12,806 nt of DNA, taken from contig JALVFB010000106.1 of the NCBI GenBank assembly GCA_027030295.1, positions 1-12,806 of the forward strand, given 5' to 3'. The position numbers were made by a program, and so were the translations under genes. The number at the start of each line of letters is the position of its first letter. Within the stretch, counting starts at the first letter, position 1. Source of the DNA: Hyphomicrobiales bacterium (GTDB lineage Bacteria > Pseudomonadota > Alphaproteobacteria > Rhizobiales > Aestuariivirgaceae). Below the pieces are notes generated by a model. It was not told the origin of the DNA. It made no database searches and saw nothing but the letters and a program-made list of their open reading frames with translations. Positions 5,901-12,548 of the stretch are shown here, piece after piece.

Positions 5901-7894
5901 AAAAGCACAACTACAACGCCATGGTCTGCGGCGACGGCGCCTGCCTGGGCTGCGGCGAGAAGACGGCCATTCACCTGTTCACCGCCACCGTCACCGCCCT
6001 CATGCAGCCGCGCGTCGAGAAGCATGTGAAGAAGCTCGACGACCTCATCGGTCGCCTGGAGCGGCACATCCGCCTGAAGCTGGCCTCCGGCCTCGATCTG
6101 TCCGACCCCGAGGCCATCGGCCGGGCGGTCGGCGAGAAGGCCGACCTGACGCTGGCGGAAATGGCCGCGAAGCTGGACCCGGAAGGCGAGAGCACCATTC
6201 TGGACAAGGACTGGCTGAACTGGGTCAGCGGCCTGTTGAACAGCCTGCGCGACCTCAAGTGGCGCTACGAGGAAGGCCCGACGGGGCGCGGGCGCCGGGA
6301 GATGGGCATCGTCAACTCCACCGGCTGCACCTCCGTGTGGGGCTCCACTTTCCCGTTCAATCCCTATCCGTTCCCCTGGACGTCGCATCTGTTCCAGGAC
6401 AGCCCGTCGGTGGCCATGGGCGTCTTCGAGGGTCACATGGCCAGAATGGCCGAGGGCTTCAGGGCCATCCGCATGGCCGAGATGGAGCTGGAAGGCAGGC
6501 ATTCGCACGAGGAAATCGCCGAACGGTTCCGCCACTTCGACTGGCGGCATTTCAGCGACGAGGAATGGCTGCTGTGCCCGCCGGTGGTCGCCGTCGGCGG
6601 CGACGGGGCCATGTATGACATCGGTTTTCAGAACCTCTCGCGGCTCATGGCCTCCGGCGTGCCGGTGAAGGTGCTGGTGCTCGACACCCAGGTCTATTCC
6701 AACACCGGCGGGCAGGCCTGCACCTCCGGCTTCGTCTCGCAGATCGCCGACATGAGCCCCTTTGGCCCGCAGCTGAAGGGCAAGAGGGAAATCCGCAAGG
6801 AAATCTCCCTCATCGCCATGGGGCATCGCACCACCTTCGTGCTGCAGGGCGCGCAAAGTCACGTCACCCACCTGCTGGAGGGCTACATCGACGGCTTGAA
6901 CTCCCGCCGTCCGGCGCTGTTCAACATCTATGCCGTCTGCGAGCCGGAGCATGGCGTCGGCGACGACATGGCCAACGCCCAGGCCCGGATGGCCGTGGAA
7001 AGCCGCGCCTATCCGCTGCTGCGCTTCGACCCGGACGCCGGCGAGACGCTGGGTGCGTGCCTCGATCTGACCGGCAACCCGGCCATGGACGCCGACTGGC
7101 CCGAATACACGCTGAAATACATCGACGAAAACGGCGCGGAGGCGCAGATGAAGCTGCCCTTCACCTTCGCCGACTTCGCCGCCACCGAGGGGCGCTTCCG
7201 CAAGCACTTCAGGAAGGTGCCGCGCGAGGCGTGGAACGACGACATGGTGCCCTTCCACGAGTTCCTCGACATGGACGAGGACGAGCGCGAGGGCAAGTTC
7301 CCCTACATCTGGACGGTTGATGACAAAAACCGCCTGGTGCGCACCGTCTGTTCGCGCGAGATCGTCGCTTCGGCGGAAGAACGCCGCGCCTTCTGGCGGC
7401 AGTTGAAGGATCTGGCGGGGCTGCTGAACCCGGTGGACGTGGACGCCGCCGTGAAGCAGGCCAGGGCGGAAATGGCCGGCAGGCTGGCAGCCACCCTGTT
7501 GGGCCTGGCCGAAGGCGATGCGAGCTTCGACGCCGGCGCGCTCCTCGCCGCCTCCGCCTCCGCCGGCGCCGCCCCGGCCCCGTCGGCCGGAGCCACCGGC
7601 GATGCGGGCGCCGGCGCGCCGGGGGGCGAGGCCGCGCCCGCCGACTACGAACCGGTGTGGATCGAAACGCCCGAATGCACCAGCTGCGATGAATGCGTCG
7701 AACTTGCTCCGGGGATTTTCCGCTACAACGAGGAAGGCAAGGCCGTCGTCGTCGATCCGCAGGGCGGAACCTTTGCCGACATCGTGCGGGCGGCGGAAAA
7801 ATGCACCGCCGGGTGCATTCACCCCGGAACCCCCTGGAACAGCAACGAGAAGGACCTGGACAAGCTTCTCCGGCGCGCCGCGAAGTTCAACTAG
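2924..7894 (+). CDS. nifJ: Extended pyruvate (2-oxoacid):ferredoxin/flavodoxin oxidoreductase with C-terminal ferredoxin domain
   Basis: TPP- and iron-sulfur-dependent enzyme that converts pyruvate + CoA to acetyl-CoA + CO2 with reduction of ferredoxin or flavodoxin, or the reverse; cytoplasmic. About 1656 aa against about 1200 for usual NifJ. Seen: TPP pyrimidine domain with Y-P-I-T-P-S (Thr45), Glu78 and Arg128, matching the known catalytic Thr, Glu and Arg; a gamma-type domain with G-G-W-G-A near 501; ferredoxin domain clusters C791/794/797/801 and C929/932/935/939, separated by a long insertion; proximal-cluster ligands C1007, C1010, C1135 and C1339; TPP-binding GDG at 1226-1228 and S-N-T-G-G-Q with Asn1260; then an Ala/Gly/Pro linker (about 1539-1575) and an extra ferredoxin domain, C1585/1588/1591 and C1627/C1631. 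The start is uncertain: 2924 has only a weak AACAGG upstream, while family N-termini align best from Met20 (2981). Substrate taken as pyruvate from the conserved residues, but not proven. It lies between rnfB and rnfC. Confidence 0.9.
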   Translation: MLMKLKKKTERNIRYPGRRMALDGNTAVIMCEREASDAAGAYPITPSTQMGEYWAVEAARGHINVSGRSLIFIEPESEHAAAAVTAGLSMSGLRATNFSSAQGVAFMHESLYAAAGKRLPYVLNIGARAITKATLNVHCAHDDYHCIDDTGFIQFFAADAQGAADLNLIARKTAELSLTPAAVAQDGFLTTHVIEPVNVPERELIEEFLGHPEDEIECPTPAQKMIHGETRRRVPMLWDVDNPLTSGAVQNQDSFMQTVAAQRPFFYDHVKEIAERVMAEYAALTGREYGRISTYLIEDAEYVIMGMGSMTRQARAVADYLRKSRKIRVGVLDLTMWRPFPGDLVSKALIGRKGVAVLERTDQPLAEDLPMMRETRAALSKAMENMMAGKGDKPWPDYATPTSMKEIPALYSGVYGLGSRDLQPEGLIAAVENMLPEGEKRRFYYLGIEFVHDIPASPREEIRQQKLLEAYPDIGKLALKGSENPNLLPEGAITVRMHSVGGWGAITTGKNLAMTLHELLGYEIKANPKYGSEKKGQPTTYYLSAAPEPIPLNCEYHHVDVVLSPDPNVFQHSNPLFGLKKGGSFIIQHSGTERELWESLPPAAQRYIIDNDIRLFYIDGFRIAREEASDPELQLRMQGNAFQGAFFAGSPLMERAGLDEKKLFAAIEAQLSAKFGAKGKRVVEDNLRVVRRGFSELREVTHKEITSRQDEAPRKRARLPVMLRQQPEGDGGLSDIHRFWEQTGHFYATGKGNDITADPQQALALMPAATGIFRDMTNIRFEYPHFIAEKCTACGDCYTVCPDSACPGLVNSFDEIFGAAIAAIEKAHGPTRYLRRETRTLEKIVRPMIEEAGEEADVNALLGEAIGKLLETSPLEDREKKVLAEELALLKEEIGEFRFAITKPFWTIREKKRKGSGGLFSITINPYTCKGCMECVEVCDDGALVRKPQDDDAVARMRKEWDFWLGLPSTSKQFSRIDDLDEKIGALHTLLLEKHNYNAMVCGDGACLGCGEKTAIHLFTATVTALMQPRVEKHVKKLDDLIGRLERHIRLKLASGLDLSDPEAIGRAVGEKADLTLAEMAAKLDPEGESTILDKDWLNWVSGLLNSLRDLKWRYEEGPTGRGRREMGIVNSTGCTSVWGSTFPFNPYPFPWTSHLFQDSPSVAMGVFEGHMARMAEGFRAIRMAEMELEGRHSHEEIAERFRHFDWRHFSDEEWLLCPPVVAVGGDGAMYDIGFQNLSRLMASGVPVKVLVLDTQVYSNTGGQACTSGFVSQIADMSPFGPQLKGKREIRKEISLIAMGHRTTFVLQGAQSHVTHLLEGYIDGLNSRRPALFNIYAVCEPEHGVGDDMANAQARMAVESRAYPLLRFDPDAGETLGACLDLTGNPAMDADWPEYTLKYIDENGAEAQMKLPFTFADFAATEGRFRKHFRKVPREAWNDDMVPFHEFLDMDEDEREGKFPYIWTVDDKNRLVRTVCSREIVASAEERRAFWRQLKDLAGLLNPVDVDAAVKQARAEMAGRLAATLLGLAEGDASFDAGALLAASASAGAAPAPSAGATGDAGAGAPGGEAAPADYEPVWIETPECTSCDECVELAPGIFRYNEEGKAVVVDPQGGTFADIVRAAEKCTAGCIHPGTPWNSNEKDLDKLLRRAAKFN

Positions 7895-7906
7895 GGAGAA
7901 ACGCCG

Positions 7907-9250
7907 ATGGGCCTCATGTCCCTTTTCGGACGCTCCTTCCGACATGGCGTGCATCCGCCCGAAAACAAGGATGTCACGGCGGGCGTGCCGATCCGCCGTC
8001 TGCCCTTTCCGCCGCGCCTGATCGTCCATCTCGACCAGTTCATCGGCGCGCCGGCCAGGCCCATCGTCAAAAAGGGTCAGGAGGTGGTGCGCGGCGAGCC
8101 CATCGCCGAGCCGGGCGGCTTCGTCTCCGTGCCGCTGCACGCGCCCGCCACCGGCGTGGTGCGCGACATCAAGCTCATGCCCACGGCGCGCGGCCCGCGC
8201 ACTCCGGCCATCATCATCGACGTTTACGAGGCTTCTCCCCAGGAGGTGCTTTACGCCAACCCGCCCAACGATTTCGACAGCCTGACGCGCGAGGAGCTCA
8301 TCGAGGCCATCCAGCGCGCCGGGCTGACCGGGCTGGGGGGCGCGGCCTTTCCCACGCACGTGAAATACGCCGATCCGCCCAAAGGCGACTTTCCGCCGGT
8401 GGATACCCTGGTGGTCAACGGCGCCGAATGCGAGCCATGGCTGACCGCCGATCACCGGGTGATGGTGGAGCGGCCGCGGGACGTGATCGCCGGCGTGCGC
8501 ATCGCCCTGCGCGCCTCCGGCGCCGGGCGGGCCGTCATCGGCATCGAGGACAACAAGCGCGACGCCGCCCGCGCTCTGGAGGAACACATCGGCGAGGACG
8601 ATCCCATCAGCGTGCGCACCCTGCCGGTGAAATATCCGCAAGGCGCGGAAAAGATGCTCATTCACGCCCTGCTGGGACGCAAGGTGGCGCCCGGCCGATT
8701 GCCGCGCTCGGTGGGCGTCATCGTTTCCAACGTCGGCACCCTGGCGCAGATGGGCCGCCTGCTGCCGCGCGGCGAGGGGCTCATCGAGCGCGTCGTCACC
8801 GTCGCCGGCCCCGGCGTGAAGCGCCCGGGAAACTACATCGTGCCCATCGGCACGCCCGCCCGTTTCGTGCTGGAAGAGGCGGGGCTGGCGGCGGAACATG
8901 CCGAAATCATCTTCGGCGGCCCGATGATGGGCATGGACGTGCCGGAGCTGGACATTCCGGTCACCATGGGCGTTTCCGGCATTCTGGTGCGCGAGCCGGA
9001 GGACGGGCGGGCCAGCCGCATCTGGCCGTGCATCAAGTGCGCCCGGTGCGTGGAGGCCTGCCCGATGTTTCTCAATCCCTCCATGCTCGGGTTGCTCGCC
9101 GCCCGGCGCGAATTCGGGAAGATGCGGGACGACTACAATCTCGACGCCTGTTTCGAATGCGGGTGCTGCGCCTATGTCTGCCCGTCGAACATCCCGCTGG
9201 TGCAATATTTCCGCCTCGCCAAGGCCGTGAACCGCGAAAGGGCCGGCTGA
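7907..9250 (+). CDS. rnfC: RnfC, NADH-binding iron-sulfur/FMN subunit of the Rnf complex
   Basis: Peripheral cytoplasmic subunit where NAD(H) exchanges electrons with the complex. 447 aa, the compact form; it lacks the long Ala/Lys-rich C-terminal repeat of gammaproteobacterial RsxC. Seen: the N-terminal RnfC barrel-type domain (about 10-95) with a lipoyl/biotinyl-like turn; nucleotide/FMN motif G-L-G-G-A-A-F-P at 142-149; N-G-A-E-C-E-P at 171-177; a SLBB-like region near 270-330; then two ferredoxin motifs, C375/378/381/385-P and C415/418/421/425-P, with an extra Cys420. The start has AGGGAGA about 8 nt upstream, and the gene begins 12 bp after the nifJ-like stop, so it is part of the same transcript. 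Confidence 0.96.
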   Translation: MGLMSLFGRSFRHGVHPPENKDVTAGVPIRRLPFPPRLIVHLDQFIGAPARPIVKKGQEVVRGEPIAEPGGFVSVPLHAPATGVVRDIKLMPTARGPRTPAIIIDVYEASPQEVLYANPPNDFDSLTREELIEAIQRAGLTGLGGAAFPTHVKYADPPKGDFPPVDTLVVNGAECEPWLTADHRVMVERPRDVIAGVRIALRASGAGRAVIGIEDNKRDAARALEEHIGEDDPISVRTLPVKYPQGAEKMLIHALLGRKVAPGRLPRSVGVIVSNVGTLAQMGRLLPRGEGLIERVVTVAGPGVKRPGNYIVPIGTPARFVLEEAGLAAEHAEIIFGGPMMGMDVPELDIPVTMGVSGILVREPEDGRASRIWPCIKCARCVEACPMFLNPSMLGLLAARREFGKMRDDYNLDACFECGCCAYVCPSNIPLVQYFRLAKAVNRERAG

Positions 9251-9253
9251 GCC

Positions 9254-10312
9254 ATGATCCGCAAACCGCAAATAGAGCTGCGCCCCTCGCCGCACATTCA
9301 CGCGCCGGTGGATGTCGTCTCCATCATGCGCAACGTGGTTTTCGCCTTGCTGCCCGTGTTCGGCTGGCATGTCTGGATGTTCGGCCTCGCCGCCGTCGCC
9401 ACGCTCGCCGCCGTTCTGGCCGGTTCGCTGGGGGTCGAACGGCTGGTCTGCCGCCTGCGCGGCGAGAACAGCACCCTGGGCGACTACAGCGCCCTCATCA
9501 CCGCCATCCTGCTGGCCATGACCATTCCGCCTTCCATGCCCCTGTGGATGAGCTTCGTGGCCGGCGCGGTGGCCATCGGCCTGGGGAAGGCCTTCTTCGG
9601 CGGGCTGGGATACAATGTCTTCAACCCGGCGCTCGTCGGCCGCGCCTTCGTGCAGGCGGCCTTTCCCGCGGCGGTCAACACCTGGCCGCCGGCGTTTTTC
9701 GAGGGGCGCTTTTCCGGCCTCATTCCGTCCAACCTGACGCCGCCTCTCATGCATCCGCCCTCCATCGCCGACTGGAGCATGAAGGTGGTGGACGCCTATT
9801 CCGGCGCGACGCCGCTGGCCATGCAGAAATTCCAGCATCAGCAGACGCCCGTGTGGGATCTTTTTTTCGGCGGCGTGACGTCCTACGCCACCGGCGCGCC
9901 GGCGGCGCTCATCATCGTCTGCGGCCTCTACCTGGCGGCGCGCCGCATGCTGGACTGGCGCATTCCCCTGTCCGTCATGGCCGGGGCGGCGGGGCTGGCC
10001 GCCATCCTGTGGCTGCATGATCCGGCGCACTATCCCGATCCGCTTTTCGTGCTGGCCTCAGGCGGGCTGATGCTGGGGGCGTGGTTCATGGCCACCGACA
10101 TGGTGGGATCGCCGGTAACGAGCCTTGGCGCGGTCGTCTATGGTCTGCTCATCGGCGTCGTCACCGTCGTCATCCGCGCTTTCGGCGGCATGGCCGAGGG
10201 CGTGATGTACGCCATCCTGCTGGGCAACGCCGCGACCCCGCTCATCGAACATTTCACCCAGCCCCGGCCCTTCGGCGCCGGGCGGCGGCGCGGCAAGGGG
10301 GGCGGCGCATGA
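9254..10312 (+). CDS. rnfD: RnfD, flavinylated membrane subunit of the Rnf complex
   Basis: Integral membrane subunit homologous to NqrB, involved in electron passage and ion translocation. 352 aa, a normal length. Seen: many hydrophobic helices from about residue 25 onward; conserved G-E-N-S-T-L-G-D-Y-S-A-L in the early loop; G-L-G-Y-N-V-F-N-P-A-L-V-G-R-A-F in the core; and D180-A-Y-S-G-A-T186, the D-x-x-S-G-A-T motif in which Thr186 would carry FMN by a phosphoester bond made by ApbE. The start lies 3 bp after the rnfC stop with no strong ribosome binding site, so translational coupling is likely. The short Arg/Gly-rich tail is probably cytoplasmic. Confidence 0.96.
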   Translation: MIRKPQIELRPSPHIHAPVDVVSIMRNVVFALLPVFGWHVWMFGLAAVATLAAVLAGSLGVERLVCRLRGENSTLGDYSALITAILLAMTIPPSMPLWMSFVAGAVAIGLGKAFFGGLGYNVFNPALVGRAFVQAAFPAAVNTWPPAFFEGRFSGLIPSNLTPPLMHPPSIADWSMKVVDAYSGATPLAMQKFQHQQTPVWDLFFGGVTSYATGAPAALIIVCGLYLAARRMLDWRIPLSVMAGAAGLAAILWLHDPAHYPDPLFVLASGGLMLGAWFMATDMVGSPVTSLGAVVYGLLIGVVTVVIRAFGGMAEGVMYAILLGNAATPLIEHFTQPRPFGAGRRRGKGGGA

Positions 10313-11016
10313 GCACATACGAGATAAGGCATGAGCCGGAGAAGACCTCTCCCTGGCCGCTGCTGCTGACCCTGGGGGGCATCGCCATGGTGTCCGGCCT
10401 TCTCGTGGTGCTGGCCTATCAGATCACCCGGCCGATGATCGAGGCCAACCAGCGCGCCGCGGTCGCCCGCGCCATCTCGCAGGTGATCCCCGGGGCCGTC
10501 TCGCACCGCGCCTTCATCATCGACGAAAGCGGTCTGCGCCCGGCGGAAGAGGGCGAAAGGGGCGACATCATCTACGCCGGCTACGACGAAAAGGGGCGCC
10601 TCGTCGGCATCGCCGCGCGCGCATCGGCCCAGGGCTATGCCGACATCATCCACATGCTTTATGGCTACGATCCCCGGTGCCAGTGCATCCGCGGCCTGAA
10701 GGTGCTGAAAATGGCCGAAACGCCGGGTCTGGGCGACCGCATCAAGAGCGATCCGGCGTTCCTGAAAAACTTCCAGGCGCTGGATGCGCGCCTTTCCGCC
10801 GATGGCAAGGATCTTGAACATCGCATCGTCACGGTGAAACATGGCAAGAAGCGCCATCCGTGGGAGATCGACGCCATTTCCGGCGCGACCATTTCCTCGC
10901 GCGCCGTGGGCAGGGCGCTCGATGCCTCGGCCCGCAGGATCCTGCCGCTGCTGATGCCCCACATCGGCGAACTGGAAAGGGCCGCGCCAAGAAACAGCAG
11001 GGAGGCGAAACGATGA
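10309..11016 (+). CDS. rnfG: RnfG, membrane-anchored covalent FMN subunit of the Rnf complex
   Basis: 235-aa subunit homologous to NqrC: one membrane helix (about 17-40) and a periplasmic FMN-binding domain. Seen: E-T-P-G-L-G in the core, and D188-A-I-S-G-A-T194, a perfect flavinylation motif with Thr194 as FMN site. The frame is open well upstream, but the start is fixed at 10309 by the ATGA overlap with the rnfD stop and by an AAGGGGGG run just ahead. It is the second predicted substrate of the ApbE encoded in this window. A C-x-C (near residues 125-127) in the periplasmic domain is not a family motif that I know. Confidence 0.95.
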   Translation: MSTYEIRHEPEKTSPWPLLLTLGGIAMVSGLLVVLAYQITRPMIEANQRAAVARAISQVIPGAVSHRAFIIDESGLRPAEEGERGDIIYAGYDEKGRLVGIAARASAQGYADIIHMLYGYDPRCQCIRGLKVLKMAETPGLGDRIKSDPAFLKNFQALDARLSADGKDLEHRIVTVKHGKKRHPWEIDAISGATISSRAVGRALDASARRILPLLMPHIGELERAAPRNSREAKR

Positions 11017-11684
11017 GCGCAAATCCCGCGAAAGGGCCGAACGCGGCGCAGGAGCGCACCTGGGATGTTTTCGCCGAGGGCCTGTGGCGCGACAACCCGG
11101 TGCTGGTGATGATGCTGGGCCTGTGCCCGACGCTGGCGGTTTCCAACTCCGCCATCAACGCCCTGGCCATGGGCCTGGCCACCAGTTTCGTGCTGGTCGC
11201 CTCAGGGGCCATCGTCTCGCTGCTGCGCAGCCTCATTCCGAAACAGGTGCGCATCGCCACCTACATCGTCATCATCGCCACTTTTGTCACGCTGGTGGAT
11301 TACGCCATTCAGGCCATTTCGCTGGATCTCTACAATGCGCTGGGCGCCTTCATCCAGCTCATCGTCGTCAACTGCATCATCCTGGGCCGCGCCGAGGCCT
11401 ACGCCTCGCGCAATCCCGTGGGCAGGGCGGTCGTCAACGCCCTGGGCATGGGCACGGGCTTCACCCTGGCGCTGCTCTTGCTGGGGAGCATTCGCGAGAT
11501 TCTCGGTTCCGGATCGCTGTTCGGCTTCAATCTCTTCGGGCCGAATTTCGAGCCATGGGTGGTCATGATCCTGCCGCCCGGCGGATTCATCGTGCTCTCG
11601 CTCATGCTGGTGGTCTTCAATCTCGTCAACAAACGCCTGGGTGCGGCAGTGAAACAGGGCGGGGGGCACGGCCATGCAGCCTGA
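11013..11684 (+). CDS. rnfE: RnfE, integral membrane subunit of the Rnf complex
   Basis: 223-aa membrane protein homologous to NqrD, paired with RnfA around an iron-sulfur site in the membrane. Seen: about six hydrophobic helices; G-L-C-P-T-L-A-V-S with Cys38; V-N-C-I-I-L-G-R-A-E-A with Cys121. In Nqr/Rnf structures, the equivalent cysteines of the two paired subunits bind the central 2Fe-2S cluster. The start at 11013 overlaps the rnfG stop (ATGA) and has GGAGG at 11001-11005. The His/Gly-rich C-terminus (G-G-G-H-G-H-A-A) overlaps the start of rnfA. Confidence 0.95.
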   Translation: MSANPAKGPNAAQERTWDVFAEGLWRDNPVLVMMLGLCPTLAVSNSAINALAMGLATSFVLVASGAIVSLLRSLIPKQVRIATYIVIIATFVTLVDYAIQAISLDLYNALGAFIQLIVVNCIILGRAEAYASRNPVGRAVVNALGMGTGFTLALLLLGSIREILGSGSLFGFNLFGPNFEPWVVMILPPGGFIVLSLMLVVFNLVNKRLGAAVKQGGGHGHAA

Positions 11685-12261
11685 GAATCTGACATTCATC
11701 TTCCTCAACGCGGCGCTGATGAACAATTTCGTGCTGGCGCTGTTTCTGGGGCTGTGCCCCTTCATGGGCGTCTCCGGCAAGCTGGAAACCGCCGTGCCCA
11801 TGGGCCTGGCCACTTCCTTCGTCATGCTCATCAGCTCGCTCAGCGCCTATGCCATCAACGCCATTCTGGTTCACTATCATATCGAGTTTCTGCGCCTCAT
11901 CGCCTATATCGCCGTCATCGCCTCGGCCGTGCAGCTGGTGGAAATGACGCTGAAGAAATTCACTCCCGGGCTGTTCAGGGCGCTGGGCATCTACCTGCCG
12001 CTGATCACCACCAACTGCGCCATTCTGGGGCTGGCGCTGTTTCAGACCTTCAAGCACTATGATTTCGTCCAATCCATCGTCTATGCGCTGGGCGCGGGCG
12101 CGGGTTTCACCCTGGCCATCGCCCTGATGGCGGGGCTGCGCGAAAAGCTCGACCTGTCGGAGGTGCCCGGCGTGGTGCGGGGCGCGGCGCTGTCCATGAT
12201 GCTCGGCGGGCTGTTGTCGCTGGCCTTCATGGGGTTCGCCGGGCTGGGCGGGTCTCATTAG
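11674..12261 (+). CDS. rnfA: RnfA, integral membrane subunit of the Rnf complex
   Basis: 195-aa membrane protein homologous to NqrE and internally related to RnfE with inverted topology. Seen: about six helices; L-G-L-C-P-F-M-G-V-S with Cys28; T-T-N-C-A-I-L-G with Cys115. These Cys, with RnfE Cys38 and Cys121, make the expected four ligands of the membrane cluster. It overlaps rnfE by 11 bp, with a G-rich ribosome binding site inside the rnfE end. Its position last among the rnf genes gives the order B-C-D-G-E-A, unlike the gammaproteobacterial A-B-C-D-G-E. Confidence 0.96.
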   Translation: MQPENLTFIFLNAALMNNFVLALFLGLCPFMGVSGKLETAVPMGLATSFVMLISSLSAYAINAILVHYHIEFLRLIAYIAVIASAVQLVEMTLKKFTPGLFRALGIYLPLITTNCAILGLALFQTFKHYDFVQSIVYALGAGAGFTLAIALMAGLREKLDLSEVPGVVRGAALSMMLGGLLSLAFMGFAGLGGSH

Positions 12262-12272
12262 GGAGGCGGGCC

Positions 12273-12506
12273 ATGCTCCGCGATTTCCTCATCGGCGCGC
12301 TTGTCTTTCCCGCCCTGGTCATCCTGTGGGTGGTGGTGGAAAACATCGCCCGCAAGTTCGCCCTGAAACATCCCGAGCTTGGCCCGCCGCGCGACCCCGG
12401 CGGCTGTGGCGGATGCTGCGGCGCCGGGGGCAAGAAGAGCTGTCATGCCAGGATACATGAAGAACCACCCATCGCCCCGCGCCCCCGTCCAACCCCCAAA
12501 TCATGA
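12273..12506 (+). CDS. Small membrane protein with Cys-rich tail, NqrM/FeoB-associated-like
   Basis: 77 aa. Seen: one N-terminal membrane helix (about 5-25), a charged stretch, then a Gly/Cys cluster with C45, C48, C49 and C57, and a Pro-rich end. GGGAGG at 12265-12270 sits 2-3 bases from the start ATG, with AGGG from 12262 giving better spacing; the gene begins 11 bp after the rnfA stop, so it belongs to the operon. The layout (one helix plus four Cys) resembles NqrM, which helps insert iron into the NqrD/NqrE membrane site, and also the FeoB-associated Cys-rich proteins. Since RnfE/RnfA hold the homologous iron site, a maturation role for Rnf is a reasonable inference. Sequence similarity is too weak by eye to give a gene name. 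The last codons lie in the left arm of the hairpin that follows. Confidence 0.75.
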   Translation: MLRDFLIGALVFPALVILWVVVENIARKFALKHPELGPPRDPGGCGGCCGAGGKKSCHARIHEEPPIAPRPRPTPKS

Positions 12507-12537
12507 AAAACAAGGGCTTGGGTGGGGGCGCAGGGCG
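12473..12537 (+). terminator. long GC hairpin at the operon end
   Basis: Left arm 12473-12496 pairs with right arm 12514-12537: 24 positions with two mismatches (12478/12532, 12493/12517) and two G-U pairs, and a 17-nt loop of 12497-12513 that contains the stop codon of the small membrane protein. Very stable as RNA and placed exactly at the end of the operon. No U-tract follows (a run of G comes instead), so it is not a textbook intrinsic terminator; it may stop transcription with Rho or protect the 3' end. Confidence 0.5.
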
Positions 12538-12548
12538 GTGGGGGGGGG
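12514..12548 (+). other. G-quadruplex motif overlapping the hairpin right arm
   Basis: Five G-runs (GGG, GGG, GGGGG, GGG, nine G) separated by loops of 3, 1, 4 and 4 nt. This satisfies the G3+N1-7 pattern on the strand matching the transcript. The first four runs also form the right arm of the hairpin, so the two folds exclude each other. Confidence 0.5.

Noticed and set aside
2846..10030. A 2394-codon open frame on the minus strand opposite nifJ, rnfC and rnfD
   Set aside because: The plus strand is fully explained by conserved families. GC-rich third positions remove stops from the opposite strand, and the antisense translation is a low-complexity His/Gly/Arg-rich product without recognisable domains.
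10081..10308. Upstream extension of the rnfG frame into rnfD
   Set aside because: The Arg/His-rich translation is a shadow of RnfD. The ATGA overlap and G-rich ribosome binding site fix the start at 10309.
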